Shown here: positions 6,985-14,891 of the stretch, piece by piece
Layout: the number at the start of each line of letters is the position of its first letter
Position numbering within the stretch: position 1 is the first letter of the stretch
NCBI GenBank assembly: GCA_030427205.1
Contig: JAUHXC010000058.1
Location: forward strand, 1-53,804
DNA from: a bacterium
Lineage (GTDB): Bacteria; Myxococcota_A; Bradymonadia; UBA7976; UBA1532
Direction: 5' to 3'
DNA length: 53,804 bases
Position numbers and translations under genes: made by a program
Notes under the pieces: generated by a model
What the model was told of the DNA's origin: nothing
The model's input: only the letters and a program-made list of their open reading frames with translations
Database searches by the model: none

Positions 6985-8730
6985 TCACTGCGGCCCGGCC
7001 GCGCGCAGGCGCAGCTCGGCGAGCACCGCGTCCCCCGGCGCGAGGGCCTCGGCCCGCTCGATCATCCACAGCGACAGCGACGGCGGCGCGCCAATGCCCA
7101 CGAGGTGGCTGGCGTGCTGGGCGTAGGTGAAGGCCGCCTGCCGTCGCGCATCCCGGTCGGAGAAGCGGTCCAGGGGCCACAGGGCCCGCGTCAGCGCCTC
7201 GTTCGTGGGCCAGTCCATATCGACGGCGAGGGTCAGGCCGACCGGCCGCAGGCGGGCCTCCAGGGGCCCCAGGCGCTGCATCTCGACCCCCGGCTCGAAG
7301 CGCACGTGCGGCCCGTCGAAGCCGTCGGGAAAGCCGGGCAGGCGCGCGGCGACGGCGGGGTGCTCGTCGGCCAGCCGCGCCCGCTGCCACGCGGTATCGA
7401 CCCGCCCGCGGAAGATCGGCGCCACGTCGGGGCGGGCGCCGTACAGGGCGCGCAGGGCCCACGTCTGAAAGGCCGTGGCGTAGTCGCTCGAGACGAAGAC
7501 CCCGTCGGGCGGCACCTCGGCGAGGCGGGCGACGGCGACGGTCTCGGCGGAGCGGCTGCCCACGCGGGCGCCGGGATCGAACCCGGTCAGGGTCAGCAAC
7601 AGCGCGGCGGGCACCGCGAGGCCGAGCCAGCGGCGCAGCCCGTCGGGCAGCGCGCCGACGGCGACGACGACCAGCGCGGCGGCCGCCAGCGCGGCGCCGG
7701 CCAGATAGCCGCCCAGGTCGGGGTTGCCCAGATCGAGCGGATAGATCACCCGCGAAGCCACCGGCACGGCGAGCGCGGCGAGCGCGGCGACGGCCATCGG
7801 GCTGCGGGCGCGCACCAGCGGCGCGACCCCGGCGAGCACGGCGCCCAGCAGGAGCAAGGCGGCGATGGGGCCCACCTGCTCGATGGCGAAGCCGGCGAGG
7901 ATCGCGATGTTGTCGACGACCGAGGTGTCCACCGGCGGCGCCAACTCGCGGGACCAGTCGCGGGCGCTGATGATGCCCCACAGCTCACCGGCGCTCTCGG
8001 GGCGGCCCCAGCCGACGACGCCGCCGGCCGTCGCCCGCAGCTTCAGATAGACATAGCCCGAGAGCCCCAGGGCGCCCATCGGCAGCGCCGCGACGATGGG
8101 CCGCAGCGCCGAGCGCCCGGCGCGCACGGTGCGCGGCAGGCCCACCGCCATCGCCCACAGCGCGATGGGCAGCATGAACAGGCCGATGAGGCTGTGGTTG
8201 GCGCCGGCCAGACCAAAGGCGAGCGCCAGGGCCGGCAGCGCCCGGCCATCGCCCCGGGCGACCGCCAGCGACAGGCCGGCGCAGGCGACCGTGAGCAGCA
8301 GTTGCAGGCCGTAGACCTCGGCCCGCACCGCCTGCAGCCAGACGATGGGCAGGCTGCCGGCGAGCAGCATCGCCGCGGCGGCCAGCCAGCGGGGGGCGTC
8401 GGGCGCCATGCGGCGGGCGACCCGATAGCCGAGCGCGAGCGCGGCGGCGACGACGATGGCGCTGAGCAGGTTGGCCCGAAACGCGAGGTCGCCCACCGGC
8501 ACGAGCAGCTGGGCCGCCTTGGTCAGCAGGGCGTGCAGCGGGTGGCCCGGCGGGTGGCTCAGGCTCAGGCGCCAGCCGACCGCGGCGAACTCGGCGGTGT
8601 CGTGCCAGTGCAGGCCCGGCAGGGCGCTCCAGGCGTAGAACGCGCCGGCGCCCAGGCCCACCCGGGCGGCGATCTTGCGGTCGTCGGCAGCCGCCAGGCG
8701 GCCGGCGGTCTTCTGGAGGGCGTCGCGCAC
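6985..8730 (-). CDS. DUF2723-family multi-spanning membrane protein (predicted glycosyltransferase)
   Basis: The protein has about 581 residues. It carries the DUF2723 signature near the N-terminus (LHWHDTAEFAAVGWRLSLSH then PPGHPLHALLTK), followed by about ten hydrophobic helices and a soluble C-terminal part from roughly residue 390. DUF2723 proteins belong to the GT-C-like group related to protein O-mannosyltransferases and use lipid-linked sugars. GTG 8728-8730 is preferred because TACCCT lies 6 bases upstream, as in other genes here; GTG 8748 is an alternative. The gene converges on the methyltransferase-GT2 gene (7 bases between stops) and diverges from the methyltransferase-TPR gene, making a plausible glyco-modification locus. 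Confidence 0.82.
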   Translation of the reverse strand: MRDALQKTAGRLAAADDRKIAARVGLGAGAFYAWSALPGLHWHDTAEFAAVGWRLSLSHPPGHPLHALLTKAAQLLVPVGDLAFRANLLSAIVVAAALALGYRVARRMAPDAPRWLAAAAMLLAGSLPIVWLQAVRAEVYGLQLLLTVACAGLSLAVARGDGRALPALALAFGLAGANHSLIGLFMLPIALWAMAVGLPRTVRAGRSALRPIVAALPMGALGLSGYVYLKLRATAGGVVGWGRPESAGELWGIISARDWSRELAPPVDTSVVDNIAILAGFAIEQVGPIAALLLLGAVLAGVAPLVRARSPMAVAALAALAVPVASRVIYPLDLGNPDLGGYLAGAALAAAALVVVAVGALPDGLRRWLGLAVPAALLLTLTGFDPGARVGSRSAETVAVARLAEVPPDGVFVSSDYATAFQTWALRALYGARPDVAPIFRGRVDTAWQRARLADEHPAVAARLPGFPDGFDGPHVRFEPGVEMQRLGPLEARLRPVGLTLAVDMDWPTNEALTRALWPLDRFSDRDARRQAAFTYAQHASHLVGIGAPPSLSLWMIERAEALAPGDAVLAELRLRAAGPQ

Positions 8731-8736
8731 GATCCG

Positions 8737-8769
8737 AGGGTACTGCACCGGCGAGCAATGGACTATCCT
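8737..8769. promoter_or_regulatory. Closely packed divergent promoters (TACCCT minus, TATCCT plus)
   Basis: Only 45 bases separate the divergent start codons at 8730 (minus) and 8776 (plus). TACCCT reads on the minus strand at 8737-8742, 6 bases from GTG. TATCCT reads on the plus strand at 8764-8769, 6 bases from ATG. No convincing -35 box is visible for either, and the two RNA polymerase footprints would overlap. Confidence 0.4.
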
Positions 8770-8775
8770 CCGCCC

Positions 8776-9966
8776 ATGGACATCCGAGAGAAGATGCGGC
8801 GGGACTGGGATCGACGGGCCCGCGTCGACCCGCGCTACTGGGTGGCGGCGACCCAGGAGGCCGACGAGGCGAGCTATGTCGACAGCGCCGAGCGGGATAC
8901 CGCCGCGCTGCTGGCGGGCCTGGGCGATCGGGTGCCGCCGACCGGGCGGGTGCTCGATCTGGGCTGCGGCATCGGGCGCATGGCCGCGCCGCTGGCGGCG
9001 CACTTCGCCCGTGTGGTGGGGGTCGACGTCAGCCCGGCGATGATCGAGCAGGCCCAGGCGCTGCACGGGGCGCTCGCGAACCTGCGCTTCGAGGCCAACT
9101 CGGGGGCCGATCTGGGGGCGTTCGCCGACGACAGCTTCGAGCTGGTCTTCTCGTATTCGGTGCTGCCCCACCTGCCGCCAGAGGTCGTCGAGGCGTACTT
9201 CCGCGAGGTGAACCGGGTGCTCGTCGACGACGGCTGGCTGCGCTACCAGTTCTGGATCGGCCCCGAGCGGCGCATGGCCGACAACGACACCCTCAACATC
9301 CGGGTCTACGACCCCGAGCGCTTCCAGGCGCTCAACCGCGAGGCGGGCTTCACCGTCGTCGACATCGAAGAGATCGACTATTTCGACCCGGTGCTCGAGC
9401 TCAAGCCGGTGTGGGTGACCGCCCGGCGCACGGGCACGCCGACGGACGGCGCGGCGGCCGACTTCTCGGGACGCCCGGCGACGGTCTCGGAGGAGGAGCG
9501 CAGCCTGGAGTACGGGCTGCTCTTGTATCTGGCGGTCAAGCACGGCGAGCGCGGTGAGCGCGCCGAGGCCGAGCGGGTGCTCGAGGAGGCCACCGCCTGC
9601 GATCCGACGCGCCCCGAGGCGTGGATCACCTGGGCGATGCATCGGCTGGAGCAGGATGATATGCGCGGGGCGCGGCTGATGCTGGAGAGCCTGACCGAGA
9701 AGGTGCCGACGCTGGGCAGCGGCTGGCTCTATCGGGCGCAGGTGGCCGCCGCCGACGAAGACTTCGCCGACGCCCGGGCGGCGCTGGCGCAGGCCGAGGC
9801 GCTGGACATCGACGACGCGGAGTTGCTCGGGCAGGCGGCCGAGCTGCGGGCGCTGCTCGCCGACGCCCCCGCGGCGCCGGGCAGCGCGTCGGAGACCGGG
9901 GCCGAGAGCAAGGCGGGGCGGCGCCGCAAGACCCGCAAGAAGGTGGTCAAGCGTCGCCGCAAGTGA
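8776..9966 (+). CDS. SAM-dependent methyltransferase with TPR domain and basic tail
   Basis: The protein has 396 residues. Residues about 1-215 are a class I methyltransferase (RVLDLGCGIGRMAAPLA, VVGVDVSPAMIEQAQ, FSYSVLPHLPPEVVEAYFRE, with a Trp/Tyr-rich N-terminus WDRRARVDPRYWVAA). Residues about 235-370 form TPR-like helical repeats (ERAEAERVLEEATACDPTRP, DDMRGARLMLESLTEKVP, FADARAALAQAEALD). The last 15 residues are almost all Lys and Arg, suggesting nucleic-acid or membrane-phosphate contact. ATG 8776 follows a TATCCT box by 6 bases; an in-frame ATG at 8758 is less likely. The substrate is unknown. It is divergent from the DUF2723 gene, so a glycan or lipid substrate is one possibility. 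Confidence 0.85.
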   Translation: MDIREKMRRDWDRRARVDPRYWVAATQEADEASYVDSAERDTAALLAGLGDRVPPTGRVLDLGCGIGRMAAPLAAHFARVVGVDVSPAMIEQAQALHGALANLRFEANSGADLGAFADDSFELVFSYSVLPHLPPEVVEAYFREVNRVLVDDGWLRYQFWIGPERRMADNDTLNIRVYDPERFQALNREAGFTVVDIEEIDYFDPVLELKPVWVTARRTGTPTDGAAADFSGRPATVSEEERSLEYGLLLYLAVKHGERGERAEAERVLEEATACDPTRPEAWITWAMHRLEQDDMRGARLMLESLTEKVPTLGSGWLYRAQVAAADEDFADARAALAQAEALDIDDAELLGQAAELRALLADAPAAPGSASETGAESKAGRRRKTRKKVVKRRRK

Positions 9967-10009
9967 AGCCGCCGATGAGCCGGGCGCCGGTGAATCGGCC
10001 CCTGGCGCA

Positions 10010-11299
10010 TCAGCGCAGCACGAACCCGTCCCGCCGCAGCCGGTTGTCCGCCGGGCAGGCGCCGTCGACGTCCATCGACCACAGCCAGCCGTCCTGGTGC
10101 AGCTCGCGCCACTGGCAGCAGTACACGCTGCTCGAGACCGCGGCCACGATGCGGTCGCCGATGAGGTGCAGGTCGCTGACGGTGGCGGCCACGTCGCGGC
10201 TGGCCCGGCGGGTCCAGACGATGTCGCCGTCGCGGTCGAGGCGCCCGAGCCAGGCCTGACACCATGTGCGCCCTTCTCCGCAGACGCTGCCGCCGAAGAT
10301 CCAGCCGCCGTCGGGCAGCGGCATGGCGTCGGTCAGCGCGGCCTGGCTGGCGTCGGCGGGCAGGTCGAATACGCGCCGGTCGCGCAGCTCGAGGGTCGCC
10401 AGATCGATGCGGGCCATGAAGGGCCGGGCGTCGACGTAGCGGTCGCCGCGGTGGCCTTCGACGGCGAGCACCCACGGTCGCCCGAGGCGATCGAGCACCA
10501 GCCGCAGCGGCTCGAACTCGGTCTGTGGGCGATGGCGCACGTCGAAGGTCAAGCCGGTCGGGCCGAGGGTCGCCAGAAACCCGAAGCGCTCGGGATCGGG
10601 CTCGATGCCGGCGTCGAGGCCGGCCACCAGGACCCGATCCGCGGCCTGCACGTAGAGCAGCGCGGTGACCTCGCCCACCGCGCCCAGCATCTGCCCGGCG
10701 GCGTCCCGGCGCTGGATGCGCACGAGGCGGCCGGTGCGCTGCAGGTCGAGGTCGTAGACCATCACCGACGGGGTGCGCGGCGAGGTGGGGCCCAGGCGCT
10801 CGTAGCCGCCGACGAAGAGGTGGTTGCCCGGGGTCACGGCGGTATCGGGCGTGGTGATGGTGTCGAACTCCCCCGGCTCGAGGCGTCCGGCCATCTGCAG
10901 GGGCCGCATCGTCCAGCGGGTCAGCAGGCCGCCGTGATCGGCGAGCAGCACGCTGTTGAAGCCGGTGGCCACCGCGGCGACCGACCGTTCGAGATCGATG
11001 ACCTCGCTGTCACGCTGCCCCGCCGGGTCGAAGCGCACGACGTGTCCGCTGGGCGCGTGGAAGGGGTCGAAGCTGTTGCCGAAGACGAGCAGGTCGCCTT
11101 CGGGCAGGGCGACGATGCGCTCGGTGTGGTCCAGCGGCACGACCTCGAGGGGACCGCAGCGGTCGACCCCGGCGTCGATGGTCGGGCGCCACGCGGGGCC
11201 GGGATCGAGCCCGTCTTCGCCGCAAGCGCCCGCGACGAGAGCGAGGGCGAGGGCCGCGAGTGCCAGCGCGGGGGTCGGGATCGGGTCGGGATGAGCCAT
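10010..11299 (-). CDS. Predicted lipoprotein with beta-propeller-like repeats
   Basis: The 429-residue protein has a hydrophobic signal ending in the lipobox LVAGAC (Cys26), so it is probably anchored to the envelope. The rest is rich in short beta segments separated by G/D turns (VVPLDHTERIVALPEGDLLV, MVYDLDLQRTGRLVRI, DRVLVAGLDAGIEPD, AWLGRLDRDGDIVWTRRASR), a pattern seen in WD40/delta-60-like propellers, but I cannot assign a family with certainty. Cys pairs occur in the C-terminal part (VCGEGRTWC, YCC). A good leaderless-type promoter precedes ATG 11299. It stands between the convergent methyltransferase-TPR gene and mpl, with no clear functional link to either. Confidence 0.75.
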   Translation of the reverse strand: MAHPDPIPTPALALAALALALVAGACGEDGLDPGPAWRPTIDAGVDRCGPLEVVPLDHTERIVALPEGDLLVFGNSFDPFHAPSGHVVRFDPAGQRDSEVIDLERSVAAVATGFNSVLLADHGGLLTRWTMRPLQMAGRLEPGEFDTITTPDTAVTPGNHLFVGGYERLGPTSPRTPSVMVYDLDLQRTGRLVRIQRRDAAGQMLGAVGEVTALLYVQAADRVLVAGLDAGIEPDPERFGFLATLGPTGLTFDVRHRPQTEFEPLRLVLDRLGRPWVLAVEGHRGDRYVDARPFMARIDLATLELRDRRVFDLPADASQAALTDAMPLPDGGWIFGGSVCGEGRTWCQAWLGRLDRDGDIVWTRRASRDVAATVSDLHLIGDRIVAAVSSSVYCCQWRELHQDGWLWSMDVDGACPADNRLRRDGFVLR

Positions 11300-11307
11300 G
11301 GCGGCCG

Positions 11308-11336
11308 ACTATAGCGATCCGTCGACGCCGGATCAC
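11308..11336 (-). promoter_or_regulatory. Leaderless-type promoter of the propeller-like lipoprotein gene
   Basis: On the minus strand GTGATC (11331-11336) and TATAGT (11308-11313) are separated by 17 bases. The ATG at 11299 follows the -10 box by 8 bases, so the transcript would begin at or next to the start codon. Confidence 0.55.
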
Positions 11337-11367
11337 GGGCCGATGATCGCCGGGTGGGCGACCGGTC

Positions 11368-12870
11368 TCAGCCGGCGCGGTCGTCGGTGCGGCCCGCGAG
11401 GCGGCCGAGCAGCTTGCCCACCAACCCGCCGAAGCCGCTGTTGGCCATGATCACGACCACGTCGCCGGCCTCGGTCTCGGCGGCGAGGTGCGCGGCGATG
11501 GCGTCGGCGTCGGGCAGATAGGTCGCCGGCGTGCCGTTGGCCTCGATGTCGGCCACCAGGCGGTCGACGTCGAGCTTCTGCTCGGCGGTGAGCCCGTCGC
11601 TCTTCTGGTAGGGCCGGGCGAGCACGGCCCGATCGGCGCTGACGAAGGCCTCGGCGTACGCCTGCTGGTGGAAGTTGCGCCGGGCGGTATTGCTCTTGGG
11701 CTCGTAGACCCCCCACAGGCGGCGCCCGGGGTAGCGCGCGCGCAAACCGGCGAGGGTCTCGCGGATCGCCGTCGGGTGGTGGGCGTAGTCGTCGATCACC
11801 AGGACGCCGGCCGCCTCGCCCTTCTCCTCCTGACGCTTGCCGACGCCGGCGAACGTCGAGAGGCCCGCCTGCAGTTTGTCGACCGAGAGGCCCAGCGCCC
11901 GGCCCACGCCGAAGGCGGCGAGGGTATTCCAGACGTTGTGGCGCCCCGAGAGCGGGCTGCGGATGCGGCCGAGCTCGAGCCCCTTGATCACGAGGTCGAA
12001 CGCGCAGCCGCCGGCGTCGGGGGCCACGTCGACCGCGCGCATGGCGGCGCCCTCGCCGAAGCCGTAGGTGACGATCTTGCAGCCGTTGGCCCGGGCCCGC
12101 TCGGCCCGCTGCATCACGAGGGCGTCGTCGGCGTTGGCCACCAGCGTGCAGCCCTCGCCGAGGCGGTCCATCAGCCGGTCGAAGTTCTCCACGATCTCGT
12201 CGAGGTCGTCGTAGATGTCGGCGTGGTCGAACTCGATGTTGTTGAGCACCGCGATCGTCGGCCGGTAGTGCAAGAACTTCGGCCCCTTGTCGAACCACGC
12301 GGTGTCGTACTCGTCGCCCTCGACGACGAAGGGCGCGCCGAGCGGCTCGCCGGCGGCCCGGGTCGAGCCCAGCCGATAGACCGCCTCGAAGTTCTTGGCG
12401 ATGCCGCCGACGAGCAGCCCCGGCTCGAGGCCGGCGTGGTGCAGCAGCCACGCGGTGAGGCTGGTGGTGGTCGTCTTGCCGTGGGTGCCGGTGATGACGA
12501 CCGACGTGCGGCCGTCGAGGAAGAGGTCGCCGAGGGCCTGGGGCATCGAGACCGCCGGGATGCCGCGGGCGTCGGCGGCGACCGACTCCGGGTTGTCGCG
12601 GCGGCAGACGTTGCCCACGATCACCAGGTCGGGGCCCCAGTCGAGGTGGGCCGCGTCCCAGCCCTCCATCCAGGCGATGCCGCGCTCGGTGAGCACGTCG
12701 CTCATCGGCGGATAGACCCCCCGGTCCGACCCGCGCACGGTGTAGCCGGCCTCCTGGAGCATGCAGGCGAAGGCGCCCATGCCGGCTCCGGCGATGCCGA
12801 TGAGATGGACCCGCTCGACCTTCTCGGGCAGCGGGCGGCGGACGAACCACGGCTGATGGGGCTTGGTCAT
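11368..12870 (-). CDS. mpl: UDP-N-acetylmuramate:L-Ala-gamma-D-Glu-meso-DAP ligase (Mpl)
   Basis: Mpl reattaches recycled murein tripeptide to UDP-MurNAc, saving peptidoglycan precursors. The 500-residue protein has the three Mur-ligase domains: the Rossmann-like N-terminal domain (VHLIGIAGAGMGAFACML), the central ATPase with P-loop GTHGKTTTT near residue 127 and the metal/ATP segments PFVVEGDEYDTAWFDKGPKF and NNIEFDHADIYDD, and the C-terminal binding domain (GVLVIDDYAHHPTAIRETL, YEPKSNTARRNFHQQ). DEYDTAWFDKGPKF is typical of Mpl rather than MurC. ATG 12868-12870 is preferred; in-frame GTG codons upstream (12888, 12909) would add up to 13 residues. A 10-bp RNA stem directly abuts the start codon and includes the only Shine-Dalgarno-like bases. 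Confidence 0.93.
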   Translation of the reverse strand: MTKPHQPWFVRRPLPEKVERVHLIGIAGAGMGAFACMLQEAGYTVRGSDRGVYPPMSDVLTERGIAWMEGWDAAHLDWGPDLVIVGNVCRRDNPESVAADARGIPAVSMPQALGDLFLDGRTSVVITGTHGKTTTTSLTAWLLHHAGLEPGLLVGGIAKNFEAVYRLGSTRAAGEPLGAPFVVEGDEYDTAWFDKGPKFLHYRPTIAVLNNIEFDHADIYDDLDEIVENFDRLMDRLGEGCTLVANADDALVMQRAERARANGCKIVTYGFGEGAAMRAVDVAPDAGGCAFDLVIKGLELGRIRSPLSGRHNVWNTLAAFGVGRALGLSVDKLQAGLSTFAGVGKRQEEKGEAAGVLVIDDYAHHPTAIRETLAGLRARYPGRRLWGVYEPKSNTARRNFHQQAYAEAFVSADRAVLARPYQKSDGLTAEQKLDVDRLVADIEANGTPATYLPDADAIAAHLAAETEAGDVVVIMANSGFGGLVGKLLGRLAGRTDDRAG

Positions 12871-12898
12871 GCACCTACATTGACGCACATGTAGATGC
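12871..12898 (-). promoter_or_regulatory. Dyad/RNA hairpin abutting the mpl start codon
   Basis: Arms at 12889-12898 and 12871-12880 (GCATCTACAT and ATGTAGGTGC on the minus strand) are complementary over 10 bp counting one U.G wobble, with an 8-base loop. The 3' arm holds AGG, the only Shine-Dalgarno-like bases, and ends directly before ATG. As DNA, the dyad overlaps a candidate promoter (TTGTAT, 18 bases, AATGTA), so it could be an operator instead. Confidence 0.5.
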
Positions 12899-12937
12899 GA
12901 TACAACCACTTTGCCGCGCGTCGGCCGCGCGCGGGGC

Positions 12938-14806
12938 TCAGCGTTGCAGGGTCAGGGTCCAGCGCCGCCCGCTGTCGCCGTCCACCGCCTCGCCGACCAT
13001 CTCGACGCGGTCGCCGGACCAGCTCAGGTCGACCTCGGGCGGGCGGGCGGCGCAGCCGGCGGTGTGCACCTCGGCCCGGCCGCTGTCGGCGTCGGCTTCG
13101 ATCAGCCGGGCGTCGAAGGCCCACTGCTCCGCGCGTACGGTGATGCGGCCGTCGAGCTCGATCGTGGCCACCGGCGTGGCGACCGCCGACTCGATGACCA
13201 CCGAGTCGGCGGTGGCGCGCCCTTCGCCGTCGAGGGGTTGGCGGGCCAGGGTGAAGCGGCTCCAGTCGCCGACGGCGTCGCCGGGCGGGCGGGCCGCGGG
13301 CTCGGGCCGGGCGAACAGGGCGATGGGGCCGGCCGGCGCCTCGATGCGGGCCGATCCGTCTTCGGCGTCGACCGCCAGCCGCCCGTGCACCACCGACTCG
13401 AAGGTGTCGGCCGCGAACCGCCCGCAGACGGTCGTGCCGTCGGTCAGCGGCGCCAGCGCCCCGCAGCGGGTGACGACGGCCACGGGCGGCGCGACGGTCG
13501 GGTCGCAGACGGCGCCGGGGCCGTCGATGGCGTAGACGCCCTGCAGCGGGTGCGGCGTGCAGTCGGCCTGATCGGTGCGCCAGACGCTGTCGACGCTCGC
13601 GGTGCGCCGGGCGGTCACCCGGCCGGGCAAGGCAACCGCCGGCGGCCCGTCGGCCATGAGCCCTTCGAGGGTCGCCCCCTGGACCACGACCGCGGTCAGG
13701 CGCACGTCGAGCAGCGGCGCGTCGAGCGGGTCGACGCCGATGGCGGGCGGCACGGTGAACTGCTCGACGGCCGGCCCGATGATGCGCCACGGCCGCCCGA
13801 GGCAGTCCCCGCGCCCGTCGATGGTGAGCTCGAGCCAGGACGCGTCGCCGACGTCGGTCAGGGACCATGTCCGGCCGGCTGCGTCGAACCAGGCCGGCGC
13901 GTCGGGGCCGCGAGCCGCGGGCAGGATGCCGGGGGTCGTCGACCAGCGCAGCGCGGCGCCGTCCGCGTCGAGCGACAACGCGGCCTCGATGGTGCGGCGC
14001 GCGCGACGGCCCGCCCCGCCGTCCTCGATGCGGATCCAGACGCCGGCGTCGTCGGCGGGGCGCGCCGGACGGGGCACGGCCACCGCAACGCCCGGGTCGA
14101 TGCGCCCGCTGCCCAAAAGCAGGCCCGTGCGCAGCCCGCGCTCGGTCAGCTCCGCGGTCAGCGCGCCGCCCGGGCCGCCGTCGACGGTGAGCGCGATGCT
14201 CCCGTCGAGCGGCGCGTCGGGCGCCAGCGCCACGATCCGCTCGGCGGCGAGCGCGGCGTCGGGCACCGGACGTCGGGTGATGTGCGTCGCCCGGCCGTCG
14301 GCGCGCCACAGCCCGACGAGCAGCAGCTCGGGGCTCTGGGGCACGACGAGGCGGTGCAGGTCGCCATCGGCCGCTGATCGATAGACCTGGCCTTCGGCGA
14401 TCCCGATGACATCCGCCGGGCCATCGAGGATCTGGACCTGCAGCTCGACGAGGCTGCCCCGCACCGGATCGGGCCCGCCGACGAAGTGCCGCAGGTCGAG
14501 GTGGGGCCCGGGCACGGCGAGCAGGGTCAGCGGTCCGTCCTCGCCGATGAAGGTGACGTCGAAGGGCGGCGGCGTGGGCACGGCGAGTCGCGCGGGCACC
14601 AGCGGGTCGACGACCGCTTGCAGGCCATCGACCCAGATCTCACCGACGCTCGGCGCGGTGACCTCCAGGGGCCAGGTCTGTCGATCGGCCGGGCTGCCGC
14701 ACGCCGCCGCGAGCAGGACGCTCGTCGCCAGCAGTGCCCGGGCGGCCCGATACCGGCTCGGCGCAATACGCGGGGGTTCTGAGCTGAAGCGGAGCGTGGG
14801 CGACAC
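12938..14806 (-). CDS. Predicted large lipoprotein, family not recognised
   Basis: The 622-residue protein has a signal segment (ARALLATSVLLAAAC) with lipobox LAAAC and lipidation Cys at about residue 36. The rest is beta-rich and Asp/Gly/Ala-rich with evenly spread Cys, without a motif I can name. Several segments look like paired beta-sandwich units (SIALTVDGGPGGALTAEL, GRLAVDAEDGSARIEAPAG). The start is GTG 14806, with GAGGAA somewhat far upstream (about 11 bases); no in-frame ATG or GTG offers a better start before the signal peptide. It follows the PEGA-tailed kinase by 85 bases on the same strand and could share its transcript. Function unknown. Confidence 0.72.
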   Translation of the reverse strand: MSPTLRFSSEPPRIAPSRYRAARALLATSVLLAAACGSPADRQTWPLEVTAPSVGEIWVDGLQAVVDPLVPARLAVPTPPPFDVTFIGEDGPLTLLAVPGPHLDLRHFVGGPDPVRGSLVELQVQILDGPADVIGIAEGQVYRSAADGDLHRLVVPQSPELLLVGLWRADGRATHITRRPVPDAALAAERIVALAPDAPLDGSIALTVDGGPGGALTAELTERGLRTGLLLGSGRIDPGVAVAVPRPARPADDAGVWIRIEDGGAGRRARRTIEAALSLDADGAALRWSTTPGILPAARGPDAPAWFDAAGRTWSLTDVGDASWLELTIDGRGDCLGRPWRIIGPAVEQFTVPPAIGVDPLDAPLLDVRLTAVVVQGATLEGLMADGPPAVALPGRVTARRTASVDSVWRTDQADCTPHPLQGVYAIDGPGAVCDPTVAPPVAVVTRCGALAPLTDGTTVCGRFAADTFESVVHGRLAVDAEDGSARIEAPAGPIALFARPEPAARPPGDAVGDWSRFTLARQPLDGEGRATADSVVIESAVATPVATIELDGRITVRAEQWAFDARLIEADADSGRAEVHTAGCAARPPEVDLSWSGDRVEMVGEAVDGDSGRRWTLTLQR

Positions 14807-14891
14807 GGCGGTTCGGGTTCCTCGGCGAAGGCGTCGGCTGAGCGCAACAGCGATGGGATGCCCGGTTCGTCCCCGACGGCGCGCCCGGAGG

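Noticed and set aside
11488..12894. A plus-strand frame opposite mpl
   Set aside because: The minus strand carries a full Mur-ligase with P-loop; the plus frame has no motifs.
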